From positions 1 to 57,676 of the forward strand of contig CAJWZW010000004.1 of NCBI GenBank assembly GCA_913050565.1: a stretch of 57,676 nucleotides of DNA. Reading direction: 5' to 3'. Both the position numbers and the translations under genes were made by a program. The notes under the pieces were generated by a model. The model ran no database searches. It saw only the letters and a program-made list of their open reading frames with translations, and had not been told where the DNA came from. Positions within the stretch are counted from its first letter, which is position 1. Every line of letters starts with the position of its first letter. This DNA comes from an uncultured Synechococcus sp. (GTDB lineage Bacteria; Cyanobacteriota; Cyanobacteriia; PCC-6307; Cyanobiaceae). This document shows, one piece after another, positions 1-12,568 of this stretch.

Positions 1-1843
<1,843 letters not shown>

Positions 1844-1936
1844 AGGAATTCTCCGGGGGTGAGGCGTGAAAAAGCGGGTGAGACTCTACAAGCCAGCTGA
1901 GAACAATCACGGTGTCCTCAGCTGACCTGCCGGAGA

Positions 1937-2407
1937 TCAGTAGCGGTAGTGGGCGAAAGCCTTGTTGGCTTCAGCCATTTTGTGGGTTTCTTCTCGCTTG
2001 CGAACTGCGCTGCCTGCCTCGTTGGCGGCATCCATCAGTTCACCGGCAAGCTTCTGAGCCATGCTGCGTCCGTTGCGAGCGCGCGAGAAGCTCACGAGCC
2101 AGCGAAGGGCCATGGCGGTGCCACGTTCCTGACGAACCTCCATGGGCACCTGGTAGGTGGCACCACCGACACGGCGAGCACGCACCTCAACGAGGGGAGT
2201 GGCGTTTTTCACCGCAGTCTCGAACAGCTCGAGGGGGTCTCCGCCGGTGCGCTCATTGATCAGTCCGAAAGCGTCGGACAGGATGCGCTGAGCTGTCGAT
2301 TTCTTGCCGTGCTGCATCAGACGGGCCACCATCATCGTGGCCAGTCGGCTGTTGAACTGCGGATCAGGAAGAATCGGGCGCTTTTCAGCGGCATTGCGGC
2401 GGGACAT
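1937..2407 (-). CDS. rpsG: 30S ribosomal protein S7
   Basis: 156 aa [43 protein letters not shown]...; str operon position. Confidence 0.98.
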   Translation of the reverse strand: MSRRNAAEKRPILPDPQFNSRLATMMVARLMQHGKKSTAQRILSDAFGLINERTGGDPLELFETAVKNATPLVEVRARRVGGATYQVPMEVRQERGTAMALRWLVSFSRARNGRSMAQKLAGELMDAANEAGSAVRKREETHKMAEANKAFAHYRY

Positions 2408-2463
2408 CGGGGCTCAGTTCGTTGAAATCGGGACAGGGTGTTGAACGTTGATTCGGGAAGGAC

Positions 2464-2838
2464 TCAATCCTTCGGGGTTTTCGCGCCGTACTTGGAACGG
2501 GATTGACGACGATCTTTCACGCCTGCCGTATCCAGCGTTCCGCGGATGATGTGATAGCGGACCCCGGGAAGATCCTTCACGCGGCCACCGCGAAGCAGAA
2601 CGACCGAGTGTTCCTGAAGGTTGTGACCAATACCACCGATGTAGGCCGTCACCTCAAAACCTGAGGTGAGACGCACACGTGCCACCTTGCGCAGCGCCGA
2701 ATTGGGTTTCTTCGGTGTGGAGGTGTAAACGCGGGTGCAGACACCGCGACGCTCGGGACAAGCTTTCAGGGCCGGGGATTTCGTTTTGGCCTTGAGGCGC
2801 GAGCGCTCAGTGCGGATCAGCTGTTGGATGGTTGGCAT
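2464..2838 (-). CDS. rpsL: 30S ribosomal protein S12
   Basis: [57 protein letters not shown]...; true start is internal to the ORF-track call (2889). Confidence 0.98.
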   Translation of the reverse strand: MPTIQQLIRTERSRLKAKTKSPALKACPERRGVCTRVYTSTPKKPNSALRKVARVRLTSGFEVTAYIGGIGHNLQEHSVVLLRGGRVKDLPGVRYHIIRGTLDTAGVKDRRQSRSKYGAKTPKD

Positions 2839-2966
2839 CGAGGGTCGGTGAGCGGTCGGACGCTCCGACCAGATTCGACAATTCGCCACGATACCGGTTG
2901 ACGGTCCTGCTATGGACCAATCGACTGAACTTCCAAAAAGGGGATGCGACTCAGCGCGACTCGGAT

Positions 2967-4634
2967 TCAGAGGGGAATCAGGCCCAGACCGTTGTGAATC
3001 CGCGGTGGGCCGCCGCGACCATTCATCACGGTGCTCCCCCCGGCGACAACGGTGGTTGAGCTTCCGCCATCCAGGTTCAGAGCGTCCCGTAAACCCAGCT
3101 GCTTCGCGGCAAGGGCTGTTTCCAGCAACGTCGGGCCACCGCCACCGATGCCGCGCATGGTCAAAAGCCAGGTGCCGCCCTGACCTTGCCCAACAACGGT
3201 TCGTGACGCTGCCAGGGCCAGAAAGCCTGAGCTGAAACCTTCAGCTCGACCATTCAGCACGATCCTGCCGTTCTGCAGAAGCAGGGGCCCACCCCCCAGC
3301 ACGTTCTGCATCTGGTCCAGCCCAGACCGGCTGCCACTGGTGATTCGAATCCGATCGCCTGGTTTCGCCGGCAGGGGTGCGCCGCCACGCGACACCACCA
3401 GATCGGTCTGATCGGGGATCACAACACCCCGTTTCAGGCGTTCGTGCGCAAAGTGAGCTTTCACAACGCCTCCAACGATCAGCAGGGCCTCCTCCTGGCC
3501 GCTGAGTGGGCGATACGTCGGCCCCCAGGCGCGGGTGTAGCGACTCAGTCCGCGTTTCACATAGCCGCTGTTGAGCTGATCGAGCCTGTGCCGTCGCCCG
3601 GAACTGGTCCGCAGGGTCTGCTGCAGCTGCAGACGACCGAAGCGCAACCTGCGGGCGTTGTCCCAGGCGACCACACCGCGGTTGAGAATCGGGCCAGACA
3701 GCCAGCGGCTGTTGAGGCGCAGCGCGCCAAGAGGCATTTCGTTGATGCGATTGAAGAAACCGCCATTCACGGCCACAACGGCTTGCGCCGGCTGGGCGAG
3801 CTGAGGCAGGAATCGAAGGCCCGTCTGACTGTTGGCCATGGTGAGTGGCCGCAGCGCCAGGCCGATCGCCGGCAGGTCTCCCCCCGCGCGCACGAGTTCG
3901 AGGGGCTTGACCCCCACCTTGACCAGGCGGCGCTCCAGAACAAGGCCACGGCGCAACCAGGCTGCGACGGTGGGACTGTGGAGTGTCCGCTGCATCGCTG
4001 TTGCAGAGGCAACAGGGTTGACACCGTCGAGCACCACCCGCCAAGGGTCGGCAAGGCTCAGGCTCCTCAGGCGCGTTGCCTGGCCCTGCAACACCAAGCC
4101 ATTGGGCTGCAGCTGAGGACGGAGCCCAAGCTTGTCCAGGGTGTGACGCTGCGCAGGGTTGAACTGAAGATTCAGGTGAAGGTCATTGCCGAGCCGTTGA
4201 ACCAGAACGGGGGCATCGAGATCCAGCACCAGCCGGTCCGCCGTTGCTCCCCTGCCGCGGCGCAGTTTCTGAAGCCGGGCACGGGGGAGGGTGAGCTCCA
4301 GCACATCACCGTTGCGGCGCAGACTCACCCCAGTGCTCAAAAGCCATTCAGCCACCTCCAGCCCAACCTCGTCCCCCAGGGTGATCCGGGGTATCTCGAC
4401 CAGAGCCCGGCTGCGCCCGAACCACTCCAGCTTCTGATCGATGCGGCGGAACCCAAGCTGCGACTCCAGCAGATCGAGAGGAAGCCAGAGCTGTGTCGGT
4501 CGAACACGGTTGTTTCCCCGCCAGCTCCAGGAGGAGCGAAGCTTCCGCCCGCCGATGAAGACCTGCTCCCCACGGACGGAAGGTCCCAGGCGCAGCTCCG
4601 GCAAGGGCTCGGGCAGCGGTGGGAGGGGAAGCAT
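2967..4634 (-). CDS. Phosphodiester glycosidase (NAGPA domain) family protein
   Basis: C-terminal [10 protein letters not shown]...VLGGGPLLL...[13 protein letters not shown] pattern typical of NAGPA-like domains; 555 aa. Confidence 0.8.
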   Translation of the reverse strand: MLPLPPLPEPLPELRLGPSVRGEQVFIGGRKLRSSWSWRGNNRVRPTQLWLPLDLLESQLGFRRIDQKLEWFGRSRALVEIPRITLGDEVGLEVAEWLLSTGVSLRRNGDVLELTLPRARLQKLRRGRGATADRLVLDLDAPVLVQRLGNDLHLNLQFNPAQRHTLDKLGLRPQLQPNGLVLQGQATRLRSLSLADPWRVVLDGVNPVASATAMQRTLHSPTVAAWLRRGLVLERRLVKVGVKPLELVRAGGDLPAIGLALRPLTMANSQTGLRFLPQLAQPAQAVVAVNGGFFNRINEMPLGALRLNSRWLSGPILNRGVVAWDNARRLRFGRLQLQQTLRTSSGRRHRLDQLNSGYVKRGLSRYTRAWGPTYRPLSGQEEALLIVGGVVKAHFAHERLKRGVVIPDQTDLVVSRGGAPLPAKPGDRIRITSGSRSGLDQMQNVLGGGPLLLQNGRIVLNGRAEGFSSGFLALAASRTVVGQGQGGTWLLTMRGIGGGGPTLLETALAAKQLGLRDALNLDGGSSTTVVAGGSTVMNGRGGPPRIHNGLGLIPL

Positions 4635-4732
4635 GAAGAGCTTTGGGAGGTGGTCGTCTGCCTAGGATTGCTCGCGTAGATGGTTTCTGCAGAGCTCGAC
4701 GCTGCAAACCATGTGAACGACTGGAACGCCCT

Positions 4733-7700
4733 ATGTCAGACCTGCTTCGCCCCGCTGCCTGGCCCTACAGCGACAGTGCTGCGCCTGAGGCTGTGGCTGG
4801 CGAAAAGGATGCCTGTGGCGTGGGTTTTGTGGCACAACTGCACGGGCAGACCAGCCACTGGGTGCTCGAGCAGGCTCTCAGGGGCCTTGGCTGCATGGAG
4901 CACCGCGGTGGATGCGGCGGTGATGGTGATTCCGGCGATGGCGCTGGTGTGCTCTGCCAGATCCCCTGGGATTATCTGAGAGAGATTTGGCCTGAAGCGG
5001 CTTCAGCCAAGGGGCTCGGCATGATGTTCATGCCGAAGGATGCTGGCTGTCGGGAGGATGTCCGCCTCCTTTGTGACGAGGAAGCCACGACACTCGGGCT
5101 GCGTTCCCTTGGGTGGCGAACCGTGCCGGTGGATCCTGGGGTGCTTGGCCCCATGGCCCGGGAGACAGCCCCGGTGATTGAGCAGTGGGTGCTTGATGGC
5201 CATGCCGAAGACAGCGACTTTGAAGGTCTGTTGATGCGCTTGCGTCGCCGGATCGGGGCACGAATTCGCGCTGCCTTCGAGGCCGATGGTGAGCACGACC
5301 TCTACGTCGCTTCCCTGAGCAGCCGCACCGTTGTTTACAAGGGCATGGTGCGCTCCGAGGTGCTGGCGCAGTACTACGCCGACCTTCGCGATCCACGCTT
5401 TGCTGTGAGTTTTGCGGTTTACCACCGCCGTTTCAGCACCAACACGCTGCCTCGTTGGCCCCTGGCCCAGCCGATGCGCCTGTTGGGTCACAACGGTGAG
5501 ATCAACACGCTGCTGGGCAATCTCAACTGGGCGAAGGCATCGGAGGCCACCCTCGACAATGTCTGGGGTGATGCCGCTGATGACCTCATCCCCGTCGTCA
5601 ATCCCGCGTTCAGCGATTCGGCCAACCTCGATGCCACGCTTGAACTGATGGTCCGGAGCGGCCGCACCATCACCGACAGCCTGATCACTCTGGTTCCGGA
5701 AGCGTTTCGCAACCAGCCCGATCTCGACAGCCGTCCTGAGGTGACGGCCATGTACGAATTCAATGCCGGGATCCAGGAGCCATGGGATGGCCCTGCCCTT
5801 CTGGTGTTTGCCGATGGCAGGCGTGTGGGCGCCACCCTCGACCGCAACGGTCTGCGTCCGGCGCGCTGGTGCACCACCGAGGACGGCTTTGTGATCATGG
5901 GATCGGAGACCGGCGTGGTGGATCTCAGCGACAAAACCGTCGTGCAGAAGGGGCGGCTCGGCCCTGGGCAGATGCTCGCCGTTGATCTGGAAACGGGCCA
6001 ATTGTTCGACAACTGGTCCGTGAAGGAAGACGCTGCCGCCCGCTTCCCTTACAGCCAGTGGCTTCAGCAGCATCGCCGCGATGTTGATCCACAGCCCTGG
6101 ACCCAGGACCGTCAGGTGGGTGAGTTGGATCTGCTGCGTTTGCAGACCGCGATGGGCTTCACCGCAGAGGACTTCGACATGATCATCGAGGACATGGCGG
6201 CTCTCGGCAAAGAGCCGACCTACTGCATGGGAGACGACATTCCGCTGGCGGTTCTCTCCGACAAGCCACATCTTCTTTACGACTACTTCAAGCAGCGCTT
6301 CGCCCAGGTCACCAACCCGCCGATTGATCCACTGCGCGAAAAGCTCGTCATGAGCCTCGAGATGCATCTGGGAGAGCGTCGTCCGGCTCTGAAGCCTCAG
6401 GCTGAGGCTGCGGCGGTGATTCATCTCGAGACTCCGGTCCTGAATGAGAGCGAGCTGGTCGCGATCTCTCAGCAGGGTCTTCCGGTGACGACCCTGTCCA
6501 CCCAGGTGGCCGTTCAAGCCTGCACCGGAGGGCTCAAGGCGTCCCTGGATGCCCTCTGTCAAGCAGCCGAGAAGGCCGTGCGCGACGGCGCTCAGGTGCT
6601 TGTGCTCTCTGATCGGGTCGATGCCTCAGGGGCTGCGGCCCACCTCAATGCCACCACGGCGGCGATGCCCGCCCTGCTCGCCGTCGGCGCGGTTCATCAC
6701 CACCTGTTGCGCCAGAAGCTTCGGCTGCGTTGTTCTCTCGTTGCGGATACCGCTCAGTGCTGGAGCACCCATCACATCGCCTGTCTGATCGGTTACGGCG
6801 CCAGTGCGGTCTGCCCCTGGCTCACCTGGGAGACCACCCGCCATTGGCTTGAGCACCCCAAGACCCGGAAGCGGATCGATCAGGGCAAGCTGCCTTCGCT
6901 GGATGCGGAACGGGTCCAGGCCAATGTTCGGATTTCCCTGGAGAACGGACTCCGCAAGATCCTCTCCAAGATCGGCATCTCGCTGCTCGCCAGCTACCAC
7001 GGTGCTCAGATCTTTGAAGCCATCGGTCTGGGAGCCGATGTGATCGAGACGGCCTTCACCGGCACCACCAGCCGAGTGGCGGGCATGACGCTTGCGGAGC
7101 TCGCCAACGAGACCCTGTCGATGCATGCCAAAGCCTTCCCTGAGCTCGATCGCAGCAAACTCGAATTCCTCGGCTTCGTGCGCTACCGCAGTGGCGCTGA
7201 ATATCACCGCAACAACCCTGAACTGTCCAAGGCCCTGCACAAGGCGGTGGCCCAGGGTCCTGGTTACGACCACTTCTCCACGTATCAGGCGCTGTTGAAG
7301 AACCGTCCGGTGATGGCTCTACGCGATCTGGTGGAGTTCAAGCTTGCGCCAACACCGGTTCCCCTGGATCAGGTGGAGAGTGTGGAGAGCATCTGCAAGC
7401 GCTTCTGCACGGGTGGCATGAGCCTTGGTGCTCTCTCCCGTGAGGCCCATGAGGTTCTCGCAGTGGCGATGAACCGCATCGGCGGAAAGAGCAACAGTGG
7501 AGAGGGTGGCGAAGATCCGGCCCGATTCCAGGTGCTGAGCGATGTGGATCAGGATGGACGCTCCGCCTCGTTCCCCAGCATCGGCGGCCTGCGCAACGGC
7601 GATACCGCATGCTCAGCCATCAAACAGATCGCTTCGGGTCGTTTCGGCGTCACCGCGGAATATCTGCGCAGCGGCAAGCAGCTTGAAATCAAGGTGGCCC

Positions 7701-9334
7701 AGGGCGCCAAGCCAGGAGAGGGTGGCCAGTTGCCTGGGCCGAAGGTGGATTCGTACATCGCCTGGTTGCGCAACAGCAAGCCCGGGGTGGCTCTGATCTC
7801 ACCGCCGCCCCATCACGACATTTATTCGATCGAGGATCTGGCTCAGCTGATTCATGATCTGCATCAGGTGCACCCCACGGCGCCGGTGAGCGTGAAGCTG
7901 GTGGCCGAGATCGGCATCGGCACGATCGCGGCCGGTGTTGCCAAGGCCAATGCCGATGTGATTCAGATTTCCGGTCATGACGGCGGCACCGGAGCTTCTC
8001 CACTCAGTTCGATCAAGCACGCGGGGGGGCCATGGGAACTGGGTCTCACGGAAGTGCATCGATCGCTGCTGGAGAACGGTCTTCGCGACCGTGTGCTGCT
8101 GCGGGCTGACGGGGGTCTCAAAACCGGATGGGATGTGGTGATCGCAGCGCTGCTGGGGGCTGAGGAATACGGCTTCGGATCCATTGCGATGATTGCCGAA
8201 GGCTGCGTGATGGCCCGCGTCTGTCATCTCAACAGCTGCCCCGTCGGAGTGGCAACACAGAAGGAGAACCTGCGCCAACGCTTCACCGGTTTGCCTGAGC
8301 ACGTGGTCAATTTCTTCTGGTATGTCGCTGAAGAGGTGCGTCAGCTGATGAGCCTGTTGGGGGTTACACGACTTGAGGAGCTGATCGGCCGTGCCGACCT
8401 GCTCAAGCCCCGGGATGTGGAGCTGGCCAAAACCCGCTGCGTGGACCTTTCAAGCCTGCTGGCGCCCATCAAAGGCTCCGACGACCGCAGCTGGCTGCAG
8501 CACAGTGCGGAGGCCCATGGCAACGGCCCAATCCTCGAGGATCAGCTGCTGGCCGACGCGGAGCTGATGGCAGCGATCGACAGCCATGGCAGCGTCAGCC
8601 GGACGATCGACATCATCAACACCGATCGCAGCGTCTGTGCCCGTCTCGCGGGCGAGATCGCCCAGCGTCATGGCAACCGCGGTTTTGAGGGCCAGCTCGA
8701 TCTCACGTTCCGCGGTGCCGCCGGTCAGAGTTTCGGGGCCCTCCTGGTTCAAGGCCAGAACATCCGTCTGGAGGGAGAAGCCAACGACTATGTGGGCAAG
8801 TGCATGAACAGCGGACGCATCACCCTGGTGCCCGCTGATGCGACGGAGAGTCCTGGCGATCAGGTGATCCTTGGGAATACATGCCTTTACGGGGCCACCG
8901 GAGGTGAGCTGTTCGCCCATGGCAGGGCCGGTGAACGCTTCGGCGTGCGCAACAGTGGCGCTCGAACCGTTGTGGAAGGCGCTGGAGACCACTGCTGTGA
9001 GTACATGACCGGTGGCGTGGTGGTGGTGTTGGGCAGCACGGGCCGCAATGTTGGCGCCGGTATGACCGGTGGCGTCACATTCCTGCTGGACGACGGTGAT
9101 CGTGTGACGCCTCGTGTGAATCCGGAGATTGTGGAGGTGTGCAGCCTCACGACCCCAGAGCAGGCGACCATGCTCAAGGGTCTGCTTGAGAAGCACCTGG
9201 CTGCCACAGGCAGCATCAAAGCTGCGGCGCTCCTGGCGGACTGGGCTGCTGCCACCACGCAATTCAAGGTGCTGATTCCCCCGAGTGAGCGGGAGGCCAT
9301 GGGTTTGGTGAACAAGCAGGCGGTCGCCGCCTGA
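4733..9334 (+). CDS. gltS/glsF: Ferredoxin-dependent glutamate synthase
   Basis: MSDLLRPAAWPYSDSAAPEAVAGEKDACGVGFVAQLHG (class II amidotransferase Cys), FMN-binding and GXGXG C-terminal repeats; about 1533 aa; start placed at 4733. Confidence 0.95.
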   Translation: MSDLLRPAAWPYSDSAAPEAVAGEKDACGVGFVAQLHGQTSHWVLEQALRGLGCMEHRGGCGGDGDSGDGAGVLCQIPWDYLREIWPEAASAKGLGMMFMPKDAGCREDVRLLCDEEATTLGLRSLGWRTVPVDPGVLGPMARETAPVIEQWVLDGHAEDSDFEGLLMRLRRRIGARIRAAFEADGEHDLYVASLSSRTVVYKGMVRSEVLAQYYADLRDPRFAVSFAVYHRRFSTNTLPRWPLAQPMRLLGHNGEINTLLGNLNWAKASEATLDNVWGDAADDLIPVVNPAFSDSANLDATLELMVRSGRTITDSLITLVPEAFRNQPDLDSRPEVTAMYEFNAGIQEPWDGPALLVFADGRRVGATLDRNGLRPARWCTTEDGFVIMGSETGVVDLSDKTVVQKGRLGPGQMLAVDLETGQLFDNWSVKEDAAARFPYSQWLQQHRRDVDPQPWTQDRQVGELDLLRLQTAMGFTAEDFDMIIEDMAALGKEPTYCMGDDIPLAVLSDKPHLLYDYFKQRFAQVTNPPIDPLREKLVMSLEMHLGERRPALKPQAEAAAVIHLETPVLNESELVAISQQGLPVTTLSTQVAVQACTGGLKASLDALCQAAEKAVRDGAQVLVLSDRVDASGAAAHLNATTAAMPALLAVGAVHHHLLRQKLRLRCSLVADTAQCWSTHHIACLIGYGASAVCPWLTWETTRHWLEHPKTRKRIDQGKLPSLDAERVQANVRISLENGLRKILSKIGISLLASYHGAQIFEAIGLGADVIETAFTGTTSRVAGMTLAELANETLSMHAKAFPELDRSKLEFLGFVRYRSGAEYHRNNPELSKALHKAVAQGPGYDHFSTYQALLKNRPVMALRDLVEFKLAPTPVPLDQVESVESICKRFCTGGMSLGALSREAHEVLAVAMNRIGGKSNSGEGGEDPARFQVLSDVDQDGRSASFPSIGGLRNGDTACSAIKQIASGRFGVTAEYLRSGKQLEIKVAQGAKPGEGGQLPGPKVDSYIAWLRNSKPGVALISPPPHHDIYSIEDLAQLIHDLHQVHPTAPVSVKLVAEIGIGTIAAGVAKANADVIQISGHDGGTGASPLSSIKHAGGPWELGLTEVHRSLLENGLRDRVLLRADGGLKTGWDVVIAALLGAEEYGFGSIAMIAEGCVMARVCHLNSCPVGVATQKENLRQRFTGLPEHVVNFFWYVAEEVRQLMSLLGVTRLEELIGRADLLKPRDVELAKTRCVDLSSLLAPIKGSDDRSWLQHSAEAHGNGPILEDQLLADAELMAAIDSHGSVSRTIDIINTDRSVCARLAGEIAQRHGNRGFEGQLDLTFRGAAGQSFGALLVQGQNIRLEGEANDYVGKCMNSGRITLVPADATESPGDQVILGNTCLYGATGGELFAHGRAGERFGVRNSGARTVVEGAGDHCCEYMTGGVVVVLGSTGRNVGAGMTGGVTFLLDDGDRVTPRVNPEIVEVCSLTTPEQATMLKGLLEKHLAATGSIKAAALLADWAAATTQFKVLIPPSEREAMGLVNKQAVAA

Positions 9335-9349
9335 TCCGCCTTCAACGCT

Positions 9350-9658
9350 TTGCCCTGGTTCGTCAAGACCGAGACCTTCACCGCTTCAACAGCCGCCCTG
9401 CCGATTGAGCAGAGGCGGCCGTTGCTCAAGGCCCATCAGCTGTGGATTGAAGAGGAATCCGCTCGAGGCCAGATCATCCGCAGTGGCTTCCTGGTTGATC
9501 AGAATCAACGTCCAGGGGGCGGTGGTCTGCTGATTTTCGAAGCAGCCTCCTATGCCAAGGCCCTGGAATGGGTTCAAAACGACCCGATGATTCGCGCCGG
9601 TCTGGTGGAATGGAAGCTGCAGGAATGGATCCCCGTCAGCGGGGATGGCTGGCCATGA
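9350..9658 (+). CDS. YciI family protein (TTG start)
   Basis: [11 protein letters not shown]...[26 protein letters not shown]...[20 protein letters not shown]. Confidence 0.7.
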   Translation: MPWFVKTETFTASTAALPIEQRRPLLKAHQLWIEEESARGQIIRSGFLVDQNQRPGGGGLLIFEAASYAKALEWVQNDPMIRAGLVEWKLQEWIPVSGDGWP

Positions 9659-10505
9659 GCCGCTGCACTTCGCCGGCGTGATAACTGCTGCGGGAGAGCG
9701 GAGTGCTCACCACCTGCAGAAAGCCCAGCTCCTCCTCTCCAATGCGCCGGTAGTTCTCAAACTGCTCCGGCGTCACGAAGCGGTCCACCGCCAGATGTCT
9801 GGGCCCCGGGGAGAGGTACTGGCCGATCGTGACAATATCCACCCTGTGCTCCCGCAGATCACGCAGGGTGCCGATCACCTCCTCGTCGGTTTCGCCGAGA
9901 CCCACCATCAGGCCGGACTTGCTGTAGACCTTCCTCCAGCCTTCACGGACTCGCTGGAGCAGCTCAAGCGATCGTTCGTATTTCGCCTGTGGCCGTGCGC
10001 GTCGGTACATGCGTGGCACCGTCTCGATGTTGTGGTTCAGAACATCGGGACCGCCCTCCATCACGGCAGCAAGTGCGTCCCAGTTGCCGCAGAGATCAGG
10101 AATCAGCAGCTCGATTGTTGTGAAGGGTGATCGTCGGCGAACCTGCTTGATGCAAGCCACGAACTGAGACGCACCGCCATCAGCGAGATCGTCTCGATTC
10201 ACTGAGGTGATCACAACATGCTTCAGGCCAAGCCGGGCCACGGCCTCCCCCAGCCGCTCGGGTTCGGTGGGATCCAGTGCTCGAACACTCTTGTCAAAGT
10301 CGATGTCGCAATAGGGACATGCGCGGGTGCAGCCCGGCCCCATGATCAGAAATGTGGCCGTGCCGCCGGCGAAGCACTCGCCGATGTTCGGACAGCTGGC
10401 CTCCTGACAAACGGTGTTCAGCTTCAGATCAAGCAGCAGGTCGGAAACAGCACCGATCCGTTCCCGCTGCGGGGCTTTGACTCGCAACCACTCAGGTTTG
10501 AGCAC
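9636..10505 (-). CDS. lipA: Lipoyl synthase (GTG start)
   Basis: Radical SAM motif [12 protein letters not shown], upstream [12 protein letters not shown], and the [10 protein letters not shown] / [11 protein letters not shown] segments. Confidence 0.97.
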   Translation of the reverse strand: MLKPEWLRVKAPQRERIGAVSDLLLDLKLNTVCQEASCPNIGECFAGGTATFLIMGPGCTRACPYCDIDFDKSVRALDPTEPERLGEAVARLGLKHVVITSVNRDDLADGGASQFVACIKQVRRRSPFTTIELLIPDLCGNWDALAAVMEGGPDVLNHNIETVPRMYRRARPQAKYERSLELLQRVREGWRKVYSKSGLMVGLGETDEEVIGTLRDLREHRVDIVTIGQYLSPGPRHLAVDRFVTPEQFENYRRIGEEELGFLQVVSTPLSRSSYHAGEVQRLMASHPR

Positions 10506-10587
10506 GGCTTACTACGGTCGATCCATACTTTAGACAGGCCCCTTCGTCGGGGTAATTCAGCCCAGCTTTCTTCTACAATTGGTGGGC

Positions 10588-10661
10588 CGGGATGTGGCGC
10601 AGTTTGGTAGCGCACTTCGTTCGGGACGAAGGGGCCGCAGGTTCGAATCCTGTCATCCCGA
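10588..10661 (+). tRNA. tRNA-Pro (anticodon CGG)
   Basis: CGGGATG/CATCCCG acceptor, CTTCG-TTCGGGA-CGAAG anticodon arm, GGTTCGAATCC T arm. Confidence 0.95.
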
Positions 10662-10714
10662 TTGGTATCGGCGATGGTTCGATTTCTCAATCATTGTCTG
10701 GAACTATTTATTAA

Positions 10715-12568
10715 CTATTGAAGCTGAGCTCCCGGATAGCCCCTCGGGGTAATCAGTCTTCCATCGCATTCCTTTGTACTGCTGTTGCCGATCAGCACCA
10801 GAGTCAACATGTCCACGGTTTCAGGATCCAGTGCTCCCAAAGTTGTGATCCTGAGATCCTCTTCGGCCCGACCCAATTGACGGGCCAGCAGCACCGGCGT
10901 CTGTAGCTGACGGTGTTTCAGAAGCAATTCCCGAGCACGACCCAGTTGCCAGTCGCGGTCCTGCGAACGCGGGTTGTACAGCGCGACAACGAAGTCGCCT
11001 GCCGCCGCCGCATTCAGCCTCCGCTCGATCACCGACCAGGGGGTGAGGCGATCACTGAGGCTCACGGTGCAGAAGTCATGCATCAACGGTGCCCCGGCGC
11101 GGGCGGCAGCCAGCTGCAAAGCGGAAATCCCAGGGTGCACCTGAAAAGCAGGTCGGTTCTGCTCTGGTTGCTGAAGCCAGAGGTCGAGGGCCAAACCAGC
11201 CATTCCGTAAATGCCGCTGTCTCCGGATGAAATCAGAGCAACTTTCGCCCCCTGCTGGGCCAGAGAAAGAGCCTCTGCGCAGCGATCCCATTCCCTGGTC
11301 AGCTGTCCTTCAAGACGCAGCTGATGGACCTCTCGCAAAGGTTCCAGGAGATCGAGATAAAGCCCGTATCCCACCCAGACCGTGCATCGGGCCAGTGCCG
11401 TTCTGGCATCGCCACTCAACAGTGCAGGATCGCCGGGGCCGCTGCCGATCAGGTGGAGTTCACCCCGCTGGGGTGCGAAGGGCTCAACAGCCTCTGCGAT
11501 GGCCACGGTGACCGCTCCTTTCTCATCACCCTCCGGTCCTTTGGCGCGTGCATGCACGATGCGCTTGGTCAGGCGAAGCTTTCCGCCCCGGCCTGCGGCC
11601 AGCAGAGCAGAGGCTTCCGCCACCGATGCGGTTCCCATCTCTCTCAACACCACGTCTGAAGGGCTGGGAACAGAAACGTCCTGCAGCGAGGCGGCGTCGT
11701 AGGTCCGGAACGGCCATCGACGGGTTTCCGTGAGCACCTGGAGGGCTGCCTCATCAGCTTTGCGATCGATGCTGGCCAGACCAGCCACCGCTTCCAAGGC
11801 CAGTCCGGCTTCCTCGAGTGCCTCCCGGATGGCGCGTTCCACAAGATTCAGACTGGTTCCACGCTCGCAGCCCACCCCCAGCCAGAGGCTGGCCGGATGC
11901 CAGGAACAGCCATTTCTCTGTTCCGATCCGATCCAGAGATCCGGCGGTGTCTCGGCCGCAACCGGTTCAATCCGGCTGTGCAGCGTCTGCCAGGCGCTCA
12001 GTCCCTGACTCTGATGAACAGTCACCTTGACGTTGCTGACCTGATGCTGCATCAGGAGACGCCAGGATTCGATGGACCCACTGCGTCGCCAGCCCCAGGC
12101 CTCTCCAAAGGCATCGAGGGCAAGGCGTCCCTCGCTGGCACATGCCCCTGTCAGGACGGCTGAACCCTGCAGCTCGGCAGCCAGCTCCCTGGCCCTCTGC
12201 TCCGCTCCACCGTGATGACCACCAAGCAAGGGGATGACCCAGTGACCACCGGGATCAAGAACCAGCACAGCTGGATCCCTGTCCTTTCCTTGAAGAAGCG
12301 GTGCGATCAATCGGGTGACCGCACCCACCGCACCCACCACCAGCAACGTTTCCCCGGCATGCCAGTGGAGCTTCAGAAGCTCTGCAGCACGACCCTCCGT
12401 TCTGGTGATGGCCGTCGCCTGTCCATGCAGTTTGAGGCGGTCCAGCAATGGTTGGCTGGCCGGGGACAGACCGAGTGCCAGGGACGCTGGTCCTGAACGA
12501 GGAGACAAAGAAGTCAGTTGATGGAGGTTGGTCAGGAACTCAGGGTTGTCGCAGACGTCCATCTGCAC
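10715..12568 (-). CDS. cobJ: Cobalamin biosynthesis fusion: CbiG domain plus precorrin-3B C17-methyltransferase (CobJ/CbiH)
   Basis: N-terminal LLVVGAVGAVTRLIAPLL..DPAVLVLDPGGHWVIPLLGGHHGGA and VGCERGTS (CbiG); C-terminal LHLIGSGPGDPALLSGDARTAL...SSGDSGIYGMAGL (methyltransferase). Confidence 0.93.
   Translation of the reverse strand: MQMDVCDNPEFLTNLHQLTSLSPRSGPASLALGLSPASQPLLDRLKLHGQATAITRTEGRAAELLKLHWHAGETLLVVGAVGAVTRLIAPLLQGKDRDPAVLVLDPGGHWVIPLLGGHHGGAEQRARELAAELQGSAVLTGACASEGRLALDAFGEAWGWRRSGSIESWRLLMQHQVSNVKVTVHQSQGLSAWQTLHSRIEPVAAETPPDLWIGSEQRNGCSWHPASLWLGVGCERGTSLNLVERAIREALEEAGLALEAVAGLASIDRKADEAALQVLTETRRWPFRTYDAASLQDVSVPSPSDVVLREMGTASVAEASALLAAGRGGKLRLTKRIVHARAKGPEGDEKGAVTVAIAEAVEPFAPQRGELHLIGSGPGDPALLSGDARTALARCTVWVGYGLYLDLLEPLREVHQLRLEGQLTREWDRCAEALSLAQQGAKVALISSGDSGIYGMAGLALDLWLQQPEQNRPAFQVHPGISALQLAAARAGAPLMHDFCTVSLSDRLTPWSVIERRLNAAAAGDFVVALYNPRSQDRDWQLGRARELLLKHRQLQTPVLLARQLGRAEEDLRITTLGALDPETVDMLTLVLIGNSSTKECDGRLITPRGYPGAQLQ

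Noticed and set aside
3444-4679. 411-aa plus-strand ORF
   Set aside because: Antisense to the NAGPA-like gene, no domain signal.
5003-6562. 519-aa minus-strand ORF
   Set aside because: Entirely antisense to the well-supported glutamate synthase gene.
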